Below, piece after piece: positions 16,585-25,955 of a stretch of DNA of 64,000 bases. A program made the position numbers and the translations under genes. This DNA comes from Edaphobacter dinghuensis (GTDB taxonomy: Bacteria > Acidobacteriota > Terriglobia > Terriglobales > Acidobacteriaceae), in NCBI RefSeq assembly GCF_014640335.1, contig NZ_BMGT01000002.1:1178001-1242000 (forward strand), written 5' to 3'. The number at the start of each line of letters is the position of its first letter. The stretch's first letter is position 1. Below the pieces are notes generated by a model. It saw nothing but the letters and a program-made list of their open reading frames with translations, did not search any database and was not told the origin of the DNA.

Positions 16585-17685
16585 CTAGTTCACGAACCGG
16601 CGCATGCGAATGTTCATGACAATTCCGAGCGCAAGGAAGGTGAAGAGAATCGACGATCCACCATAACTCATGAGCGGAAGGGGGATTCCCGTGACTGGCA
16701 TCAGACCGACGACCATGCCTATGTTGACCGCAATCTGAAAGATGATGACGGCGACGACCCCCATAATGATGAAGGTGCCGGGCAGATCTGAAGCTGTTTG
16801 AGCGTTCTGAATCAAACGCATCAATATAAGAAAGTATAACAGCAGGACGCCGAGAGCGCCGATGAAGCCATGTTCCTCGCAGAAGGCGGCGAAGATGAAG
16901 TCGGTGTAAGGAATAGGGAGAAAGTCGCCCTGCGTCTGTGTGCCCTTGTTAGCACCCTTGCCCCAGATGCCGCCGGAGCCGACGGCGATGAGCGACTGGC
17001 GGATCTGATAACCGGAGCCGCGAGGGTCGGTATCGGGATTGAGGAAGGCGTTGATGCGGGCCTGCTGATACGGCTTGAGATGCTTTCCGCTCTTCCACGC
17101 GCCTACGCCCAGCAGCGCAAAGACAAGCAGTATGATGGCTGCCTGCTTGAGGCGCATGCCGCCGAGGAAGAGTCCGCAGATGAGAATAGGCAAATAGGTG
17201 AGCGATGTGCCCAGGTCCGGCTGCTTGAGCACCATGAGCATGGGAATGCACACCATCGCAAAGGCCTTGGCGATATCGGTCCAGGTCAGTTCCCTGCCCG
17301 CAAGCCCCCAAAAATAACGAGCGATGGCGACGATCAGGACGAGCTTGACCCACTCGGACGGTTGAAAGTGAATGCCGCCGGGAAGCTTGATCCAGCGGCG
17401 GCCGCCGAGGACTTTGGTGCCGAAGGCGAGCACAGCCAATAGCGACACGATGCTGATGCCGTAAGCCCAGTGAACAATATCGATTAGCCGGTGATAGTCG
17501 ATCAGCGAGATCAGAAACATCAGCACAAGGCCGGTAGCAAGAAAGCCGATCTGCTTGTGATCGAAGCCGTGAAATTTGGTATGCAGGGTCGCCGATTTAA
17601 TCTCGAGGACGGAGATGACCGAGAGGACAAGGACGAAGCCGAGCAGCACCCAGTCGAAGTCGCGGTAAGAAGAGAGGCGGCGCAT
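16585..17685 (-). CDS. rodA: Rod-shape-determining peptidoglycan glycosyltransferase RodA
   Basis: 366 aa with about ten membrane helices, of the SEDS family. Characteristic segments are GGRRWIKLPGGIHFQPSEWVKL, the loop with KQPDLGTSL, and the terminal GLMPVTGIPLPLMSYGGSSIL. SEDS proteins polymerise lipid II glycan strands together with a class B PBP; the PBP2 gene is two genes upstream on the same strand. The product ends MNIRMRRFVN. It is separated from the DUF4965 gene by about 66 bases. Confidence 0.95.
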   Translation of the reverse strand: MRRLSSYRDFDWVLLGFVLVLSVISVLEIKSATLHTKFHGFDHKQIGFLATGLVLMFLISLIDYHRLIDIVHWAYGISIVSLLAVLAFGTKVLGGRRWIKLPGGIHFQPSEWVKLVLIVAIARYFWGLAGRELTWTDIAKAFAMVCIPMLMVLKQPDLGTSLTYLPILICGLFLGGMRLKQAAIILLVFALLGVGAWKSGKHLKPYQQARINAFLNPDTDPRGSGYQIRQSLIAVGSGGIWGKGANKGTQTQGDFLPIPYTDFIFAAFCEEHGFIGALGVLLLYFLILMRLIQNAQTASDLPGTFIIMGVVAVIIFQIAVNIGMVVGLMPVTGIPLPLMSYGGSSILFTFLALGIVMNIRMRRFVN

Positions 17686-17751
17686 GTGCTGGCTATTATC
17701 TTAGCCGGACAAATGCGCCGCCGTGATGCCACGTTGGGGGTGCCTACTGAA

Positions 17752-19818
17752 TTACTGGTGAGCCGCTGCCTTGGCGCGCCACTTCTCTGTCAGCGACTTG
17801 TCAGCCAGCGCCTTGATGAAGACGCCACCAACGACGCTGCGGGCCTGGAAGCCGACCTGCTTGCCAGTCTTGGTGTCGTACCAGTCGGTGAGCGGAACGC
17901 GGCTCGGAGTCTCGTTCGTCCACTTGTAGATGGGGTCTACGATGGCGTTGAACGCGGCCGGATTGTCAGCGAGCGTTGCTGTCCACAGCTCCCAATCGAG
18001 CTTGGTGTAGTCGGCGCGGCTGTCGAGAGGCAGACCGTAGAGATTGATCTTGGTCTGGTAGTAGGCGATCTCGCTGTCGCGTACCGATTTGGGAAAGAGG
18101 TTGTAGCCGAGCAGGTCATCCCATACCAGGTTGTACTTCTGACTCCAGGTGTTGGGGCTGTTGAAGGCCAGCTTGTAGTGATCACCCTCCTTGGCCATCG
18201 TGATCCACTTGCCTGCGTAGTCTTTGGCGGTGGCCTGATACTCGTGGGCTACCGACTCCTTCTTGAGCAAGCGAGCGAGGTCGGCGTAAGCAGCGAGGCC
18301 GTCGATCGCCTTGATGGAGAGGTTCGAGTTGTGGGCTACGTGGCCGGCGAAGTCGTCGGTGGTGAGCTGATTTTCAGGATCGAGGCCATTTGCCTTGAGG
18401 TACTCCGCCCACTTGGTGAGCTGAGGCCAGTACTGCTCGGCAAGCGCGGTATTGCCTTCGGCGCGGGAGAGAGCGTCGACGAGGATGAGCAGGTTGCCGC
18501 TCTCTTCGACTGGCATCTGGTTCTCTTCGGTCTTCTCTCCGCCGCCATACTCCTGCCCATTGGCCAATGGATACTGGCCGAGGTCATGCGGAGCGAAGGG
18601 GAACTTCCAGCGATTCGGCAACGCGGCATATTTCAGCACGGGCGAGATCTGGGCTTCGAGCAGCTTCGGATTGAAGAAGAGGAAGAACGGCGCGGAGGGA
18701 TAGAGAACATCGACGGTGGCGATGTCTCCGTTAGAGAAGTTCTCCTTGGCGAAGAGGTAAGGCGAGCCGTCGACGTCAGCCACCAGACCGTGGGCAGCCA
18801 TCGCCTGCCGATAGGCGAGGATCGCGATGGCTGCGTAGTGTTCGCCACCGGCCTTGGTGAGGTCGGCGGTCAGCTCCTTGTCGAGGGCGGTGCCGCGGGC
18901 TTCGAGCGAGGCGTACTGCTGCTCGGCCTCATCGAGCATCTGCGAGACGGGCTCGTTGTTGCGCTGCCAGTAGGGGCGAAGATTGCGTCCGAGGTACTGG
19001 ATCTCGTAGTTCTGCGTGTAGGAGACAAGAACGTGGCGGCTGATCGGCTCAGCTGCGACCTTGCCGAAGGTGAGAACAGCGTCGAGGTGAGCACCTTTAC
19101 GGTCTGCCCGCATGGGCATATCCATGTCGTCGGCTGCGGGAAGCTGTCCGGTGGTGGCGAAGTCGTGGCGGGCACGCGCGGCGATGGCGGTGGTGGCCTG
19201 CTCGTCCTTGGGGACGACCAGATGGAAGTAGCCCCAGTCGATGCGAACGTTGTCACCGGAGCGATTGAGATAGTCCTGGTCGCGTGAACCTACGGAGAGG
19301 ACGTTGCCAGTCGCAGTCTGGTTGCGGGTGTAGACGACCTGCTCAGAGGGATCGTTGACGGCGATGATGGGATCGACGTCGAGAAGAACCGAGACGTCAT
19401 GCGATGCGCCGTCGGTCGATTGCGCCGTCCAGGTGAGATAGGTGACCGGGCGGGAGAGGATATCGAGATCGCTGAGGATGGTGGGCGTGAAGAAGGTGAG
19501 GTGCAGATCAACGCCAGCTTGCTTGAACTCGTAAAAAGTGTGGGTCGGCGTGATCGAACGCGCAACCTGCTCCATCGCAGGGACGTCGCGAGGATCGCGG
19601 CCCATGAAGCGGTAGGCCTTGCCGTCGATGCGCGCCATGCCGCTGATGGGCTGGGGAGCGCCGGTCCAGTGCGTAGTGTTGGAGTCAGTGAGATTATCGG
19701 TGTTCGACCAGATACTGAAATAGGGATTGTGGGTAATCAGCGGTGTGTCCGGAGCGCGCTGCTGGGCGAAGACAAAGGACGGCAGAAGGATAAGAGCGAG
19801 GGACAACTTCAGTTTCAT
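17752..19818 (-). CDS. Secreted DUF4965 / GtaA-like glutaminase-family protein
   Basis: 688 aa from the ATG at 19818, chosen for the GAGG upstream and the signal peptide KLKLSLALILLPSFVFAQ. The body matches the DUF5127-DUF4965-DUF1793 arrangement of fungal glutaminase A and its bacterial relatives: PLITHNPYFSIWSNTDNLTD at the N-terminus, LAYRQAMAAHGLVADVDGSPYLFAKENFSNGDIATVDV in the (alpha/alpha) barrel, and LPLDSRADYTKLDWELWTATL near the end. Activity is assumed from the family and not shown. It sits oddly between mrdA and rodA. Confidence 0.85.
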   Translation of the reverse strand: MKLKLSLALILLPSFVFAQQRAPDTPLITHNPYFSIWSNTDNLTDSNTTHWTGAPQPISGMARIDGKAYRFMGRDPRDVPAMEQVARSITPTHTFYEFKQAGVDLHLTFFTPTILSDLDILSRPVTYLTWTAQSTDGASHDVSVLLDVDPIIAVNDPSEQVVYTRNQTATGNVLSVGSRDQDYLNRSGDNVRIDWGYFHLVVPKDEQATTAIAARARHDFATTGQLPAADDMDMPMRADRKGAHLDAVLTFGKVAAEPISRHVLVSYTQNYEIQYLGRNLRPYWQRNNEPVSQMLDEAEQQYASLEARGTALDKELTADLTKAGGEHYAAIAILAYRQAMAAHGLVADVDGSPYLFAKENFSNGDIATVDVLYPSAPFFLFFNPKLLEAQISPVLKYAALPNRWKFPFAPHDLGQYPLANGQEYGGGEKTEENQMPVEESGNLLILVDALSRAEGNTALAEQYWPQLTKWAEYLKANGLDPENQLTTDDFAGHVAHNSNLSIKAIDGLAAYADLARLLKKESVAHEYQATAKDYAGKWITMAKEGDHYKLAFNSPNTWSQKYNLVWDDLLGYNLFPKSVRDSEIAYYQTKINLYGLPLDSRADYTKLDWELWTATLADNPAAFNAIVDPIYKWTNETPSRVPLTDWYDTKTGKQVGFQARSVVGGVFIKALADKSLTEKWRAKAAAHQ

Positions 19819-19901
19819 CGGGAACCTCAGGAAATGTAAGCCATTACATGACCTAATAACCATACCTTCATGGGATATCGATTGGAAATGGTTCAAACGA
19901 A

Positions 19902-21845
19902 CTATTCTGCAGATGGGACTGGCTTAGCAGCCGGAACCGGGGCAGGGGTCGCGTCGGAAGTGGTTGCGGCTGGAACGGTCGCAACCTCGCGCACGTTTCC
20001 CGCACGCTTGCGCTGCTTATTGACGAAGGCGTCGATTACCTGCGCGGCCAGCCGAGCCGAATTGTTGCCCCAGTTTCCGTGCTCCCACAGCACGGCGACG
20101 ACGATATCGGGGTTGCGCCGCGGGGTCATGCCGACGAACCAGGCATTCGGCTGGGTCTTATGGCCGCCGCCCGAACGCGCCAGCGCGTCGTGGCTCATGA
20201 CCTGCGCGGTGCCGGTCTTTCCAGCGAAGTCGATACCGTCCAGATGCGCCGCATAGGCCGTGCCGATCGGGCTTCCGGTTACGTTGGCCATGGCATCGGT
20301 GATAATCTCCCAGTTCTCCTTGGAGAGAGGGATCGTCGTCTCGCCGGAGCCGGGAAAGCTCTCGTGGATGGCCTCAAGGTCCTGCGAGGAGACTTCGTCG
20401 GGAAAGACCACATGGGGACGATGGAAGACGCCGCCGGAAGCGATACCGCCAAGGGCACGGGCTAGCTGGACCGGTGTGACCGTGACCGCTCCCTGCCCGA
20501 TGCCGACCGAGATCGTCTCACCGGCGTACCAAGGCTGATGGAGGGTGCGCAGCTTCCACTCCGTAGAAGGCATGGTTCCGGTGGCCTCGTCGGGCAGGTC
20601 GATTCCGGTGCGCTGCCCCAGGCCCACTGATCTGGCGTACCGCGCGATGGTATCGATACCCAGACGGTTCGCCAGCGTGTAGAAGAACGTGTCGCAGGAG
20701 TACGGAATGGCGTTATTGATGTTGACCATTCCATGATGCTGGTCGCAAGCGTAGAAGTGTCCGTAGAAGGTGGCTCCGCCCTGACAATCGACATGCATGT
20801 CCTGGGCGATGCCCTCCTGAAGACCCGCCACCGACATGATGATCTTGAAGGTGCTGCCCGGCGCAAGCTGGGCCTGAGTCGCCTTGTCGAGCAGCGGATG
20901 GTCAGGGTTATTGAGGATCTGGTCCCAGTAGCTCTTGGTCAGGCGGCCCGAGAACTGGTTGGGATCGAAAGTAGGACGCGAAGCCAGGGCGAGCACTTCG
21001 CCAGTGTGCGGATCGAGCGCGACGATTGCTCCCACCTTGCCTTCGAGGGCCTTTTCGGCGGCCATCTGTATATCGAGGTCGATGGTGAGGCGAAGATCTT
21101 TGCCGGGGATGGCGAGGGTCTCGCCGAGATGGCCGAGTTCCTTGCCATGGCTGTTGACGATGACGTCTTTATATCCATCGGTACCGCGCAGGACGGAGTC
21201 ATAGGTCTCCTCTACGCCGGAGCGGCCAACGACATCGCCGGGATCGTAGAAGGCGTAGCGGGGGTTGTCGAGCATCTCCTCGGAGACCTCGCCGACGTAG
21301 CCTATAAGGTGAGCGGCGAAGCCGTCGCGGGGATAGAGGCGTCGTTGCACGTCGAGGGTTTCCAGTTCGGGCAGCTCGTTGCGATGGGCCTCGATGAAGG
21401 CCTGTTCGTCGGGTGTAATGTCCTGCTTCAGCGGAATGGGCTGGTACTTGGGAGCGGCCTGGTAGTGGCGAAGGATCGCCTGAATCTGATCGATGGGAAT
21501 GTTCAGACCGCGGGAGATGAGCGGCAGATCGAGGTTGATGTCCTTGACCTGCTCGCGCAGCAGATAGCAGGAGACCGAGGGATAGTTATCGACGAGAAGG
21601 CGGCCTTCGCGATCGAAGATGCGGCCTCGGGGCGCAAGGATAGGGACCTTGCGAATGCGATTGGCATCGGCGAGCGCGCGGAAGTTATCTGCACCGAGAA
21701 CTTGAAGCCGCCATAGCCCGGTGATGAGGATGGCAAGAATGAGCGCGATGATATATTGCGCGGAATGGAGCTTGCCTGCGGGAAGCTTTTCAGCTTTGCC
21801 GTTGAGACCCAGCGTGGAATGTTCGGGATTTTGTGCTGGTTCCAT
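19902..21845 (-). CDS. mrdA: Penicillin-binding protein 2 (elongasome transpeptidase)
   Basis: 647 aa, close to the usual class B PBP2 length. One N-terminal membrane helix (AQYIIALILAILITGLWRL) anchors the pedestal domain (ILAPRGRIFDREGRLLVDNYPS). The transpeptidase motifs are present: SxxK in LAPGSTFKI, SxD in PYSCDTFFY and KTG in FAGKTGTAQV. It cross-links peptidoglycan during lateral wall growth with RodA. The C-terminal 30 residues are Ala/Pro-rich. It follows mreD on the same strand. Confidence 0.95.
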   Translation of the reverse strand: MEPAQNPEHSTLGLNGKAEKLPAGKLHSAQYIIALILAILITGLWRLQVLGADNFRALADANRIRKVPILAPRGRIFDREGRLLVDNYPSVSCYLLREQVKDINLDLPLISRGLNIPIDQIQAILRHYQAAPKYQPIPLKQDITPDEQAFIEAHRNELPELETLDVQRRLYPRDGFAAHLIGYVGEVSEEMLDNPRYAFYDPGDVVGRSGVEETYDSVLRGTDGYKDVIVNSHGKELGHLGETLAIPGKDLRLTIDLDIQMAAEKALEGKVGAIVALDPHTGEVLALASRPTFDPNQFSGRLTKSYWDQILNNPDHPLLDKATQAQLAPGSTFKIIMSVAGLQEGIAQDMHVDCQGGATFYGHFYACDQHHGMVNINNAIPYSCDTFFYTLANRLGIDTIARYARSVGLGQRTGIDLPDEATGTMPSTEWKLRTLHQPWYAGETISVGIGQGAVTVTPVQLARALGGIASGGVFHRPHVVFPDEVSSQDLEAIHESFPGSGETTIPLSKENWEIITDAMANVTGSPIGTAYAAHLDGIDFAGKTGTAQVMSHDALARSGGGHKTQPNAWFVGMTPRRNPDIVVAVLWEHGNWGNNSARLAAQVIDAFVNKQRKRAGNVREVATVPAATTSDATPAPVPAAKPVPSAE

Positions 21846-21914
21846 GGTGGCTCGGCTTTCAGTTTACGGCTTGCAAATTAGACGGTGAAGAGCGGTGATT
21901 CAGTACTTTGGTGG

Positions 21915-22439
21915 CTATTCCGTACGTTTGGTGTAGTCGAGCAGGAAAAAGATGGGGATAGCAACGACCGTGTTGGCACAGGCGCGGATCAACTCGTGTC
22001 CCCAAAAGAGATGGTAGTCAGGCAGACCGAGGAGGCGATGGTCGATGAGAAAGAGCAGAACGCTGTTGATCAGAGAAAAGATAAAGGTGATGAGGATGCG
22101 GGTGAGCGGGCTTTCCACATCGACCTGTAGCCCAATGCTTGCAGCGACATAGCCGATGGCGGACTTGGCCATTCCATTGACGCCGATGGGCTGGTTGGTC
22201 AGCGCGTCCTGCAAGAGGCCGATGACTGCGCCGGTTAAGGTTCCGGCAATGGGGCTGCGGCGGCTGACTGCGAAGAAAAGGACGACAATCAGTGGCAGAT
22301 CGAGCAGCGAGAAGCGCGGAAGCAGCTTGGGAACAAAGGCCTGCAAAAAGATCGCCAGCAGCGGCACAAACAGCGTGACGAGCGGCGAGAAGGTGTGCTG
22401 CTCGAGTTCCTGACGGGATGTGTAGCTGCGGTTGAGCAT
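21915..22439 (-). CDS. mreD: Rod-shape-determining protein MreD
   Basis: 174 aa from the ATG at 22439, which starts 4 bases after the mreC stop. Five or so hydrophobic helices (LFVPLLAIFLQAFVPKLL; LPLIVVLFFAVSR; TGAVIGLLQDALTNQPIGVNG) give the MreD pattern, including GLLQDAL and the C-terminal LLDYTKR. It links MreC to the membrane elongation complex. The frame is open upstream, but a longer product would overlap mreC. Confidence 0.9.
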   Translation of the reverse strand: MLNRSYTSRQELEQHTFSPLVTLFVPLLAIFLQAFVPKLLPRFSLLDLPLIVVLFFAVSRRSPIAGTLTGAVIGLLQDALTNQPIGVNGMAKSAIGYVAASIGLQVDVESPLTRILITFIFSLINSVLLFLIDHRLLGLPDYHLFWGHELIRACANTVVAIPIFFLLDYTKRTE

Positions 22440-22443
22440 TCTT

Positions 22444-23781
22444 TTACTGGTTTTGTGGTGCGGTCTGGGTGCCGGGCTGTGTATTGGCCGGGTTACTGGT
22501 TTGGGGAGCCTTACGCGGCTTCTGCTGTCCGCTGCTCGGCGCATTGCCTGGTGAAGTCGGTGATGGAGCTGATGGAACAGCCGTATTTTGGTAGGTGCTT
22601 CTCGCTCCGGGGGTCAGATCGGTAGCCGGAGGTGTGTCACCCGGGGTATAGCGGTCGGGATGAATTGTAGGCAGCGGATGCGGGATCGGCGGAGTGGTAG
22701 CCGCCGCCGGGGCTGTCGTGCCCGGAGCACCCGGAGTGGTGGGAGCTGCCGGTGGAAGGCTGGGCAAGCGGTCGGCCATGACCTCTGCGGCGGAGCGGGC
22801 GGAGGCTTCAGCGGCAGCCTCGGCATCGGCGGCAGCCTTGGCTTTGATGGCAGCGGCAGCAGCGGCTTGGGCCTCAGCGGTGGAGGCTCCAATGGCCAGG
22901 TCTTTTTGAGCCGCGGCGGGCAGCGTGGACTGTGTCCCGGTAATCACGAGCACTTCTTCGAGTTGGGAGAGGTTCGCCGCGGGTTTGATGGTGATGGCCG
23001 TGTAGGGCTGGTGGTCTGGGTCGGGCGCGATGGACTGGATGGTGCCGACGGGAAGGCCGCGGGGAAAGATCTGGTCGCCGCCCGAGGTCAAGACCGTCTC
23101 GCCGGGCTTGATGCGCGAGTCGGCGGTGAGATTGTTGATCTGAACCTGGCCATTGGGGGTGCCATGAAGGATGGCGAGGATGCGTGTGCTGCTGAGCAGG
23201 ACTCCCGCGCCGGAGGTGGGGTCGCTGATGAGCAGCACCTGGGCGGTATGGGGAAATACATCCCGGATTTTCCCGACGATGCCGTCAGGGGTGATGACGG
23301 CCATGTCGGGGCGAAGGTGGAAGTCCGCTCCCTTGTCGATATAGAGGATGTGGGAGAGGTCGGTTCCGCTGGTACCGATGACCTGGGCAGCAACCGTCGA
23401 GGCAATGTAGTGCTGTTGGAAGGCGAGCAGCGCCTGCAGGCGATGGCCCTGAATGGCGTCTTCGGCGAAGGCGGCCTGTTCGAGGCGAAGACGGGCGATC
23501 TGCTTCTGAAGGTCCTGGTTCTGTTGGCGAACATTGCGCAGGTTCACGTAATTCGACCAGGCGGTGCGGGTGTCGAAGCCGATGAAGTGGAAGAATCGCT
23601 CGAAGGGGGTGACGCCGGCCACGACCCAGTAGCGCATGAGTGTGACGTCGTGGCTGTCGGGCGCGCCCGATTCGACGGGGCGGCGCACCTGGATAGCGAG
23701 GCCGATGGTCTGCGCGAGCAGCACCGCCACCAGGACGAGAACGTTCTTGAAACGTGTAAAGAAAGATTCCATGCGCTGCAA
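22444..23781 (-). CDS. mreC: Rod-shape-determining protein MreC with long Ala/Pro tail
   Basis: 445 aa (or from the ATG at 23772). The N-terminal membrane helix (NVLVLVAVLLAQTIGLAIQV) is followed by a coiled coil (NLRNVRQQNQDLQKQIARLRLEQ) and the two-barrel MreC domain (VIGTSGTDLSHILYIDKGADFHLRPDMAVITPDGIVGKI; SDPTSGAGVLL; VLTSGGDQIFPRGLPVGTI). MreC is the periplasmic scaffold of the elongasome. The last 150 or so residues are low-complexity Ala/Pro/Thr, unusually long for MreC. Confidence 0.94.
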   Translation of the reverse strand: MQRMESFFTRFKNVLVLVAVLLAQTIGLAIQVRRPVESGAPDSHDVTLMRYWVVAGVTPFERFFHFIGFDTRTAWSNYVNLRNVRQQNQDLQKQIARLRLEQAAFAEDAIQGHRLQALLAFQQHYIASTVAAQVIGTSGTDLSHILYIDKGADFHLRPDMAVITPDGIVGKIRDVFPHTAQVLLISDPTSGAGVLLSSTRILAILHGTPNGQVQINNLTADSRIKPGETVLTSGGDQIFPRGLPVGTIQSIAPDPDHQPYTAITIKPAANLSQLEEVLVITGTQSTLPAAAQKDLAIGASTAEAQAAAAAAIKAKAAADAEAAAEASARSAAEVMADRLPSLPPAAPTTPGAPGTTAPAAATTPPIPHPLPTIHPDRYTPGDTPPATDLTPGARSTYQNTAVPSAPSPTSPGNAPSSGQQKPRKAPQTSNPANTQPGTQTAPQNQ

Positions 23782-23883
23782 CTATTATGTGCGAGATGAC
23801 AGAGATCGTGGGGAGATACGGGGTAACTCCTTTGGGTAAGAGCTGCTGCTTTGGAACAGATTGATCATGCGATGTGAGGAGCA

Positions 23884-23952
23884 TACCCCAGGGGCTAAAG
23901 CCCCAATTGTCGAAGTCTTTGAGAGGGCCAAGGCTGAAGCCTTGGCGTACCC
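23884..23952. repeat. REP-like palindrome pair related to the RAYT flanks
   Basis: Two adjacent hairpins: ggggctaaagcccc (23891-23904) and gccaaggctgaagccttggc (23927-23946), bracketed by tacccc and gtaccc. This is the order and spacing found at both ends of the RAYT unit at 54686-55296. It lies between mreC and the secreted esterase-like gene, 30 kb from the transposase, and looks like a non-autonomous copy. Confidence 0.8.
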
Positions 23953-24012
23953 AGAGGCAACAGCAAGCGCACTAAAAAAATACGAGGAAGACAAGAACGC
24001 AAGGCCGGGGTG

Positions 24013-25722
24013 TTAGTAGCGCCAGCTTTTGGTGTCAGCTCCGGACGGTGCAGTCTTTAACATGTGCTCGACCATCTGCGGGATGACACGCTGCGCCCAG
24101 TTGTCGCGGTTCTGCTCCATGGTGTACTCGGACGGACCTCCGCTATAGCAGTGGGGCATGCCGGGGCCGTATTGGAAGGTCGCATCGGAGTGGGGGTTGC
24201 GGGTGTCGCTGAGCGCGGACTGGAGAAGGTGGACGGCGTTGTTGAGGAAATAGGTGTCGCCATCGCCGACTGTCAGATGCAGTTTGCCCTCGAGCTTCGG
24301 ACCGAGCGTTGGCCAGTCGCGCTGCATGATGGCGGTGAGGTCATAGTGATCGTGCCAGTAGGCCACAGTGGACTTGTCGATGTCGCCGGTGAGGGGGTCG
24401 ATGACCTCTTTGGGGTAGCCGTCGGGGCCTGCGGGAGAGAAGACGGCCTGCCAGATACCCCACTGGTCGGTGGAGCGGCCGTGAGTGCCGAGGACGTACT
24501 CGTAGCGGTAACTGCCTCCGGTGTCGGCGATGACGGAGCCGTCAGGCTTGCGGTCGGCGGCGATGGGAACTTCACCGAAGTCGCCGCGACGGACGAAGGC
24601 GTTGGTGTCAGTGTAGAGATCGACGTTCTGGTAGGCGTGGAAGTCTATCGGGTCGGGGCAGGCGGTGTAGGTGCCGTTGTACATGTCCGGATAGAAGACC
24701 TGGGTAGCGAGTGACTCCCATCCGCCGGTGCTTCCGCCGAAGGTGGCGCGCGCCCAGCCCTGTCCGATGCCGCGGTATTTTTGCTCGATAGCGGGAATCA
24801 GCTCTTCGTTAATGGCCGAGCCATAGGGGCCAACGTTAGCCGAGTCTACGTCATAGGAGTCGTCGTAGTAAGGATTGGCGCTCTGAACATAGATGAGGAT
24901 GACACGAGGAAGACGTCCCGAGGTCCAATCCTGAAAAAACTTGTAGCCGGCGGCGAGATGCGCCAGGTGAGCTTCGCCAGATGGCGGAGGTGTGGTGATG
25001 AACGGGACAGGAGCAGCGAAGCCGGGGTGGTAGTGGTCCTGATAGACGACCAGAGGGTAGTGGGCGTCGGGGTGAGAGTCGAAGCCATCGGGAAGGAGTA
25101 CCCATACGCCAAGGTACATGTCCCGCCCCCAGAACCGGCTCAGCTTTTCGCTGCGGAAATGGATGTACTTGAGCCACTTTGCGGCAGGATCGTGGGCAGC
25201 GATGAAGGCGGGGTCACGGTCGGTGCCCTCAATGGGAGCAATCACTTTATCGAGGGTGAGCTTGAGCGTCTGCTTCGACTCTGGGTCGATGTGGAGCTTG
25301 ACCGGCGTGTTGTACGGGTTGCCGGGCTTACGGTTCCAGTGCTGCCCCTCGCCCTTGTCCGGCGGCAGCCAGAGGGTCTTGCCCGAGGCAAGGTGGAACT
25401 GCTCGTAAACGTTGAAGACGGCCTGTACATTGTAGTCGCCGGGTTCGAGGTCGGCGAGCGATCTGCGCGGATAGCCAATGGTCTTATCGTCTACGACGAT
25501 GGGGTGGTTGGGGGCAAGGTCGGCCACGTCCACACCGAACGCCTGTGCGGAGACGTAGGTCTCTTCGAGCTGCATTCGAGGCTCGGGGCTGTTCTTCTTC
25601 GCTATCACCAGGATGAGATGGCCGGTGAGAGGTGCGTTGGCCGGGATGGTGACTTCAATGCGCTGCGCGAACGACGGTGAAGCAATCAGGAAGGCGGCGA
25701 CTAGGACAAGAACAGAGCGCAT
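24013..25722 (-). CDS. Secreted alpha/beta-hydrolase (esterase-like)
   Basis: 569 aa from the ATG at 25722, supported by an upstream GAGG and the signal peptide RSVLVLVAAFLIASPSFAQ. After a beta-rich N-terminal domain of about 200 residues comes an esterase-D-like fold: YPLVVYQDHYHPG, RVILIYVQSANPYYDDSY, and the nucleophile elbow FGGSTGGWESL. A late MPHCYSGGPSEY segment may hold the His. Esterases of this type often remove acyl groups from plant polysaccharides, which suits the GH genes elsewhere in the window, but the substrate is not shown. Confidence 0.75.
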   Translation of the reverse strand: MRSVLVLVAAFLIASPSFAQRIEVTIPANAPLTGHLILVIAKKNSPEPRMQLEETYVSAQAFGVDVADLAPNHPIVVDDKTIGYPRRSLADLEPGDYNVQAVFNVYEQFHLASGKTLWLPPDKGEGQHWNRKPGNPYNTPVKLHIDPESKQTLKLTLDKVIAPIEGTDRDPAFIAAHDPAAKWLKYIHFRSEKLSRFWGRDMYLGVWVLLPDGFDSHPDAHYPLVVYQDHYHPGFAAPVPFITTPPPSGEAHLAHLAAGYKFFQDWTSGRLPRVILIYVQSANPYYDDSYDVDSANVGPYGSAINEELIPAIEQKYRGIGQGWARATFGGSTGGWESLATQVFYPDMYNGTYTACPDPIDFHAYQNVDLYTDTNAFVRRGDFGEVPIAADRKPDGSVIADTGGSYRYEYVLGTHGRSTDQWGIWQAVFSPAGPDGYPKEVIDPLTGDIDKSTVAYWHDHYDLTAIMQRDWPTLGPKLEGKLHLTVGDGDTYFLNNAVHLLQSALSDTRNPHSDATFQYGPGMPHCYSGGPSEYTMEQNRDNWAQRVIPQMVEHMLKTAPSGADTKSWRY

Positions 25723-25955
25723 GGATTGCCTCGGATAGGCGTTGCATTTCGAAGGGTAAGGATAACAGGTGAAAATCATTCGAAACAGTAGCGCAAGTCC
25801 GCATCCCCGGCGAGAACGCGCCAGAGATGCAGATATCTCCCGCTCTACTTCGGCTGGAAGACGAGCGGCGTGAAATGGACGAGGTTATCGCGCCACACCA
25901 GCCAACTATGCAAGCCCGGCGTCTCGACGCAGCCGCGACAGCGCATAATTGAGTG

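Noticed and set aside
17491..19287. 598-codon plus-strand frame opposite the DUF4965 gene
   Set aside because: Shadow frame; the opposite strand has a signal peptide, ribosome binding site and family motifs.
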